From NCBI GenBank assembly GCA_032207245.1, contig CM063502.1, forward strand, positions 46,680,186 through 46,744,185: a DNA stretch of 64,000 nucleotides, read 5' to 3'. The notes below the pieces were generated by a model that saw nothing but the letters and a program-made list of their open reading frames with translations, was not told where the DNA came from and did no database searches. The position numbers were made by a program, and so were the translations under genes. This DNA comes from Pardosa pseudoannulata. Its lineage: Eukaryota; Arthropoda; Arachnida; Araneae; Lycosidae. Position 1 is the first letter of the stretch, and each line of letters starts with the position of its first letter. Shown piece by piece: positions 57,713 through 64,000 of the stretch.

Positions 57713-59626
57713 TATTCAATAACTGCTGATATGGTTTGTTGGTTTGGTACATGCAATATAGTGCGTAATTGCTATAGTACATTGAGCCAATCGTAATGGA
57801 AGTGAATCAGTATGTGTAGTCATACCTCTGCCAGCGTACTTCTCAGCGAAAACAAGCGGTAGAAGATACTGATTTCGACCAGGATTGCAATCCCCCCCCC
57901 CATTTTCCAATCATGATTTCTCGATGGATTTGCATCGATCTCAGAAACAGTCCTAAAGGCTGTCAAAAAAGCAATTTGGCGACTAACAGGAATTAAGAAT
58001 TGGAGATTATAACCGATCTAAAATAAACGAAGATGTTAAGGTTTCCGGATATAGTATTGTTTCGAAACCATTTTTAGAAAAGTAGTTTTTAAATTGCATA
58101 AAACATGTAATTATATAATTTTTTAAATTTATAAATTATTATTTCGGACATATACTTTTAAGGCTCTACGAAACTTATGGTTTCTTTGAAGACTAATTTA
58201 AAATGTATACTTAAATACGAACAGCTTTGTAAAGTGTTTAATTCAAATATAATAAATTCAAATGATTAAATTTCTTAGACATTATATAAATAATTCAGAC
58301 ATTCCTCTCCAAACTAATGTATGCATCACCTCTTTGTATAACAGATTTCTGTGTATGTTTACAAACTGTACAGGTGTTCTTGTAATTCGAAACTATATCC
58401 TAAGTCAAACTTTCAAGCAGACAAACACTTTTCGTTTTTAACATATTCAAGACATTAATAAGAAGGTTTCCTTACACATATCTAAAATGTTCCTTTTAAA
58501 AAAACTTTAGCTACGGAAAATCAATTCTGTATAATATTTCATTTCTATTACATACTCGTCAGTTTATACAACAAATATATAAAGATACTTAAGATTTCAT
58601 TCCAAAGGCATGAAGTCAGATCCACAAAATTACATTATCTAGTAAAGTGTCAATTTTCAACACTGACTACACCCAACACAGCATCTCATTCATGTAGGAA
58701 TTTTTATTCCTAAAAACTTAAAATTAATGATTGTTCAACATATTTTGAGGGGATATGGGAATAAAGATTCTCTTTTCAAACATTAAATTTCTACTCAGGT
58801 CATAACAAAATTCAGAATGTTATTTCAACGATAAAAACTATGGGTAATACAATAAATGGATATTTTTGAAATAGAAAAAAGAAATTTGATTTTATATTAA
58901 ATGCGAATAACGCATCCAGTTATTGAAATATGCACAATGCTCTAAAATTGTATTTTATTTTTAGACAGTATTATACTTCTGCATCTCGTAAAGTCCTAAG
59001 TTTTAAAAAGTATACCCAGTTTTAAACAAATTTTAGAAGAAATTTAGGCAAACACAAAAAAATTGTAATGAACCTAGAATATTCTGAAATATAAATTACA
59101 TGCAAGGCTCTAATATTCAATATTTAAGTAAGAATTGTCGAAATATAAAGTACGTTTTGATTAATTAAAATAATCATTCAGCGACACAGATTTCTTTAAC
59201 TCGTAAATTTTTCGTTTATCAAAATTATTTTATGACAAAATATTCTTAAACACTGAACAATAAAATTAAATTTCAAGTTCAATCGTCCCTTTAAAGATTT
59301 TTTTCAATGAAATGAAGAACATGCATCGTTTTGTTTTCATAAAACAAATGAATCAACTGTAACAGCCGAAACCAAAAAAAATTTTATAATATATTTTAAC
59401 ACATACTTTAGCTATGTGCTTTCTCAGTTATCTCTATATCTATGGAAACAAAAAACATTTCCTTTCTTCCGGAACTGTTTCTATTATACAGATAAAGTAT
59501 TCGACAGTAAAAATAAAAAAAAAACGTACATACGTTTAACATATTAAAATATATCTCAAAAAATATATAATGTTATTTTTCGCTTCGTAATTATAACTTG
59601 CTAATATTTGTAAATTGGCATCACCA
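57713..59626. other. No gene recognised
   Basis: AT-rich sequence with a C run near 57892-57901. Nothing else could be supported. Confidence 0.5.
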
Positions 59627-59639
59627 GCACCTTTATGGG
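59627..59639. repeat. SINE target-site duplication, left copy (13 bp)
   Basis: GCACCTTTATGGG, repeated exactly at 59817-59829. Confidence 0.93.
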
Positions 59640-59816
59640 TTTTTTTGGTTTTGGAGTGCTACGGTCTACTTTTTGCAACACGAGGGCTAATGAAACCGGG
59701 ACCTACAGCTTAAAGCCGATTCCGAACGGCTACGAACATCCATGCCTCTGTGGGATTCGAACCCACGAACTCTGGTACCGAAGGCCAGCACCCTAACCAA
59801 TCGGCCATCGTTCGGC
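59640..59816 (-). repeat. tRNA-derived SINE, full length, best copy in the window
   Basis: On the minus strand the head reads GCCGAACGATGGCCGATTGG (box A) and GTTCGTGGGTTCGAATCCCA, with a perfect box B GGTTCGAATCC. The body follows with cgttcggaatcggctttaag and ggtcccggtttcattagccc, ending in an A/C-rich tail. Length is 177 bp. The perfect 13-bp duplication shows retroposition with a nicking endonuclease, and little divergence suggests youth. It is a tRNA-derived repeat, not a tRNA gene: the acceptor arm does not close. Confidence 0.93.
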
Positions 59817-59829
59817 GCACCTTTATGGG

Positions 59830-62800
59830 AGTGGGAATAAAAAGAGACTTACGTGAATGTAGCACTTGTAATTGAGATCGTTCAAATGTTACCACACCAC
59901 GGATACAATTAGCGTTTAAGAGTGATATACCAACTAACACCATACCATTGCTAGTTAAAGCCATCGACTTGTTAAATTAATAAAAATCAATTACTGTTAT
60001 AAAATTCATAAAAACGGAAGATCTAATACACATTTTCTATAACATTATAGAAAACATAATCACAGCTAACAGACAATTGATAGTATTAAATAGAAATGTA
60101 TACATTCAAAACCCTTTTAGAGTATGAAATGACTGTCCAATTCAGCGTACGCTTCACTGTTCTTAAGAATGCTCCCAAATAAGTTATTCGGCTAAGTTGA
60201 CCTCATTTAAAATTCCTTTCCGTTTAAACGATTTTATGAAAAACATCCTATTATGTGCGTTTACACAGTTTTTAATATTCTAATAAAAGGTAGATTCCGA
60301 AATCTTTCATTTCAATACGTAATCATCACTCATATTTTAAATGTAGAATTTCTAATAGACATTTTTAGTCTTATAAATCCGGATTAGTTAATGGACGACT
60401 AACGTTCCTACTATTGAATCCATCGCATCATTATTAGCGTTTTTCGAAATACAAAACCACAGAAGTCATTTTAAGCTTTATCCAACTGTTTCCTACTAGC
60501 AAGATCTCGTTCGAACGAAAACCAAAAAAAACAACCAATTTCTAAAACTGTCCAACACAAAATCAAATGATAAAAAAAAGTAGAATCTCGAAGTCAAGAC
60601 AACTGACATAAATGCAAGGCCAAGTGAACCATTGAAACACAGTTTGTATGAAAGTTATAAATTAACGAAAAATTCAAAAAAATGAATAACCTACTATTAA
60701 GAAAACACACATGATTATAACAATATTAAAAAAAAACTACAAAACCCAACTTAAAAACAAAAAAAAATTTATAGTATACCAAAAAGAAAATTTAAATAAA
60801 TAAATTTGTTAATAATAATAAGATTATTAACACACATAAATAATTTTTAAAAAAATATTCGATCATATATAAAGACGACATTTACATTTTAATAATCTGA
60901 GTAATTCCAACATTTAAAAAGGAAAATCTTAGTATTTCCAATCGGTACTATGAAAACTTCCACGGCATATAAAATAATACAGACATTGAAACTTGTCTTC
61001 CCACTAGCAATAATCGTTAAAGACTATTTTTATTCTCGCAATAGGCGAGTGAAATTATATCAAAGGTTTATGAAGGATATATTGCTTTTAATTTAAAAAG
61101 GCTCAAGCTCTCGAAAGAGCAAAATCCAACGAATTAAATGTATTTTTGCATACTTGTGTACACCTTCAATGCATAAATGCAAGCATTTTTTAAGGAATTT
61201 AATTACAGACAAATGTAAATATGTGATATGCAAGGAACAATCCACAGCCGTAAAATAAGAATTTGCGAATCATCAATAAATAACATTTCAAAAGTTTATT
61301 ATATCAAGTATATATTACGTCGTAAGTTAATTTTATAATTTTGACCTTAATCTATTACGTAATTTGTAATAACTATTTCAAAGCATGCACAACAAAGATA
61401 TATGAAGTCACCTCTTATCTCAACTGTGGAGTACTTCCAACTCCATAGAATTCAAGTATGACATAACATACCTAAATCAGTTCCGAATGAAAAGTTCACA
61501 GAAATCACATAACTGTTATTGTACCGGAATCGTTTTTTCTGAAAGACAATTTACTAGTTTCAAGGAAGCGCATAGATCGACATCTTTTGATTTTTTGTTT
61601 AACCACTAATGAATTAGTTAAAAATACGTGAAAATCGCTGAACCGTTTGTGACACAAAATTTCGAATTTCAAGAATAGTATAATCACTGCATCACATATA
61701 ATTTTTGTATATCACTCTGGTTCTATATAATCGTATTTACAAAATTTACTAATTTCGAGTTTATCCTTCAAAATGTTTTTTTAGTATATATTTAATTTTG
61801 ATTCGATTGCAGTTTAGTTGTACATTATGGGACATTATTTGTCTAAATTACATTAAATCTTTCAAACATTTTGCATAGTTTAAAACTCATTTTATTTGAG
61901 GTAAAATCTGAACACTGAAACCAGAGATGAAATATTATTTTGAACAAAAATTTTTAAATAACACAATTGCTAATATTAAGTGATAAATGGGTTGAAATTT
62001 GCAAGATATGTTCAAATTAAATTACTAGACTGTGCATTGCTTAATGATAAACAAAGATGTTAAATTCATTTCTTAAACGTTTTACTTTTTTGTACGTAAT
62101 CCCAAGAATATTGATATATACTTTTGTTTTTCACCATTACCATATTTTTGTTCAACGGTTGTTAACATCCCGTTACCTACGTTTTAAAAACGGCTACGAA
62201 TTTCCATGCCAGCAATGGAATAAAATTTTATCAACTCAGGTACATAGGTCTAAATAGTCACCCGTCTAAATATTGTTTAAATCGAATGTCGAATTTTTAG
62301 AAATTTCAACTACAATGTATATAATTTTAGATAAAGATTAAACATTTTTATTTTATTTAACCTAAGTTTGTCTTTTCTTACTCAAATATAATGGTCTGTG
62401 TGTTAACGACATTTTTAAATTAGCTGCGTATTCTTAAGCTGTTGACATCATTTTGTCCACGTTATGGAAACTTGTGCTCTTTATATCCACATGGTACATT
62501 CCATTTAAAACATTAAAATTAACTTTTAAGGCAAGTCGGAAGAAAGATCGGGAGAAACATATAATCATTTTGTAAATTTCTCATAATAAATCTTAATAGA
62601 AAGTTTTGCATGCAAAACAAACTGTAATTGCTTTAATATTTTTGGTTAATTTCGAAAAATATATTTAACAAAGTAAAACTGAAGTTTTTGGTAATAGTCG
62701 GTGACATTCGTGGGAAGATTTTTAAAAGTATAAATAATTTTTTTTTTACTACTAAAACTTGTAGAATTAAAGAAAGTTGAAGGCAAACGAGACATAACTG

Positions 62801-63440
62801 ACGAATAGTAAATCAAAGAACATATTTTTTTTTCATGTTCAGACTTTTAAATGACTTGTTTCTTCAAGCTTCTAGAAAACTTTTTTTTATCCAAAGTTTC
62901 CACTAAGCATCATAATCCATTTTGCGGATTTCCGATCATTCCTACATTTTCATTTTTTTTATTGATTGTTAACATCTATTTTCATTGAAAACTGATAATT
63001 TGGAGGACAATAAATATTTTTATCGTCCATGTACTAAATGGAAGTGAATTTTTTTTTTTTTTTTTTTTTTAAGAACCAGAAATTTAGATCTTTGAATAAA
63101 ACGCTGAAATTTTTTCGGTCGGTTTTTCCGAATCGATTCCAGGATTGCACTCAATAAAATCAATTTTTTTGGCCAATCGAAGAAATTCTGTCATATACAA
63201 TTCCAGGCGAGTTATAGCAAAAGTAATAAATTTTGAGTTGAATTTTGAAAATGGCACTGCTTGCAAGCAACAGAGCACAGGAAACATGTCCCGAGTTCGA
63301 AAGATCACGGACTCCGTTACTGGGCAAAGAAAGATTCTCAATTTAGAATAAATGGTTGCAAAGTGTTCGTGTAGTGTGTGTGTGTGTAATGCATATACAA
63401 TGTATTATGTAGTGTATGTAGTTTTTATGTGTTTTGTTTT
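59830..63440. other. No gene recognised
   Basis: AT-rich, CpG-normal DNA. A SINE fragment lies near 62190-62270 and a T run at 63048-63070. The small frames at 62057-62257, 63084-63341 and 63145-63351 show no family motif. Confidence 0.5.
62190..62270 (-). repeat. SINE fragment
   Basis: aaacggctacgaatttccat, gccagcaatgga and caactcaggtacataggtc follow the order of the inverse SINE from mid-body to the head. Confidence 0.45.
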
Positions 63441-63448
63441 GTGTAAAT

Positions 63449-63452
63449 TTTA

Positions 63453-63538
<86 letters not shown>
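63449..63538. repeat. (AT)n microsatellite
   Basis: About 90 bases of TA alternation, nearly pure, following a short GT-rich stretch (63375-63445). Confidence 0.95.
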
Positions 63539-63541
<3 letters not shown>

Positions 63542-63965
63542 TAGTAAATTATTAAAAATTCGACAGTTATTACTCTGGAGAAAGATTATTTCAGAGTTTC
63601 ATACATAAAAATGTGGCGAATTTATAACAAAAAACCATGTTTTAAATTCTTATTTTATGAAACGCTATTTAGAAAAAAATTCTTATGTTTCATTTATACC
63701 TAGACATTGATATCTTTCTAGAATGAAGAGGAATTTTTTTTTAATACATACATATCTAAATGAACAAAAATGTAAACATTTCTTCATCCTCAAAATTTAC
63801 GATTATTTATAAAATTTTCATTTTGAAAATAAATATGGAATATTTTGCTGAGCGTTATCAAAAACAAATAAAATGTAAATCTATTTGCAATGGTTCCTAA
63901 ATTGAATCCTAAGTTTCATTTAAACATTTGCTTTGAACTTAAGCGTATCAAAAATAAGGTTGTAT

Positions 63966-64000
<35 letters not shown>
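63539..64000. repeat. AT-rich end of window with a terminal (AT)n run
   Basis: No gene is seen. Pure TA alternation begins near 63966 and runs off the window end, so its length is unknown. Confidence 0.85.

Noticed and set aside
59740..59816. tRNA gene candidate with perfect box B
   Set aside because: It is the head of a SINE: 13-bp target duplications border the whole 177-bp unit and no acceptor stem closes.
63352..63555. 67-residue frame with Ile/Tyr repeats
   Set aside because: Translation of the (AT)n microsatellite. The same applies to the frames at 34632-34829 and 36568-36780.
1..64000. CRISPR arrays, operons, riboswitches, replication origins
   Set aside because: The window is a eukaryotic nuclear sequence; the only regular repeats are microsatellites, SINEs, the satellite and transposon parts.

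Overview
The window looks like a nuclear contig from an animal, most likely an arthropod. It is strongly AT-rich, two genes are split by long introns with GT-AG borders, and the rest is old and young transposable elements, tRNA-derived SINEs, long AT/GT microsatellites and one 100-N assembly gap. A chelicerate (horseshoe crab or spider type) would fit the SINE and retroelement style, but that is a guess; nothing here fixes the species. No bacterial, viral or CRISPR features were seen.

Region by region. 1-1459: CpG-normal upstream DNA. 1460-16942 (+): an eight-exon ABHD1/ABHD3-type alpha/beta-hydrolase gene encoding 403 residues, with the whole catalytic set (PGLTG, NNRG, GISLGG, Asp-Asp, GGHIGF). 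16943-29797: tail-to-tail intergenic DNA holding a 1.1-kb Ginger2/TDD-like transposon remnant, a perfect 64-nt palindrome, a long (TA)n(GT)n tract and a cluster of decayed SINEs. 29798-38692 (-): a five-exon (possibly six) CCDC43 gene. 38693-44960: no gene; SINEs and a hAT-like fragment. 44963-46995: a hAT element inserted in the remains of another transposase-like gene. 47657-48470: a 449-bp higher-order tandem repeat made of three related monomers of about 150 bp. 48619-48718: gap. 48719-52820 (-): a broken I/Jockey-type non-LTR retrotransposon (zinc-knuckle ORF1; endonuclease plus reverse transcriptase ORF2), with tandemly repeated upstream sequence that itself carries a GC-rich 268-bp insert flanked by 13-bp direct repeats. 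52821-64000: no recognisable gene; SINE copies and microsatellites.

The two cellular genes are unrelated in function and converge. They share one property: CpG is scarce from about 1.6 to 38.5 kb, between their two first exons, and normal outside. Hand counts are 37 in 1-1500, 7 in 21001-22500 and 37 in 54001-55500. This fits long-term germline methylation of gene bodies as seen in mosaic-methylated invertebrates. The Ginger remnant and one SINE inside the domain keep their CpGs, which suggests recent insertion.

I did not find a convincing new biological system. The observations most worth a check are the CpG domain, the higher-order satellite next to the gap, the two snap-back palindromes, the Ginger remnant, and the unidentified GC-rich retroposed insert.
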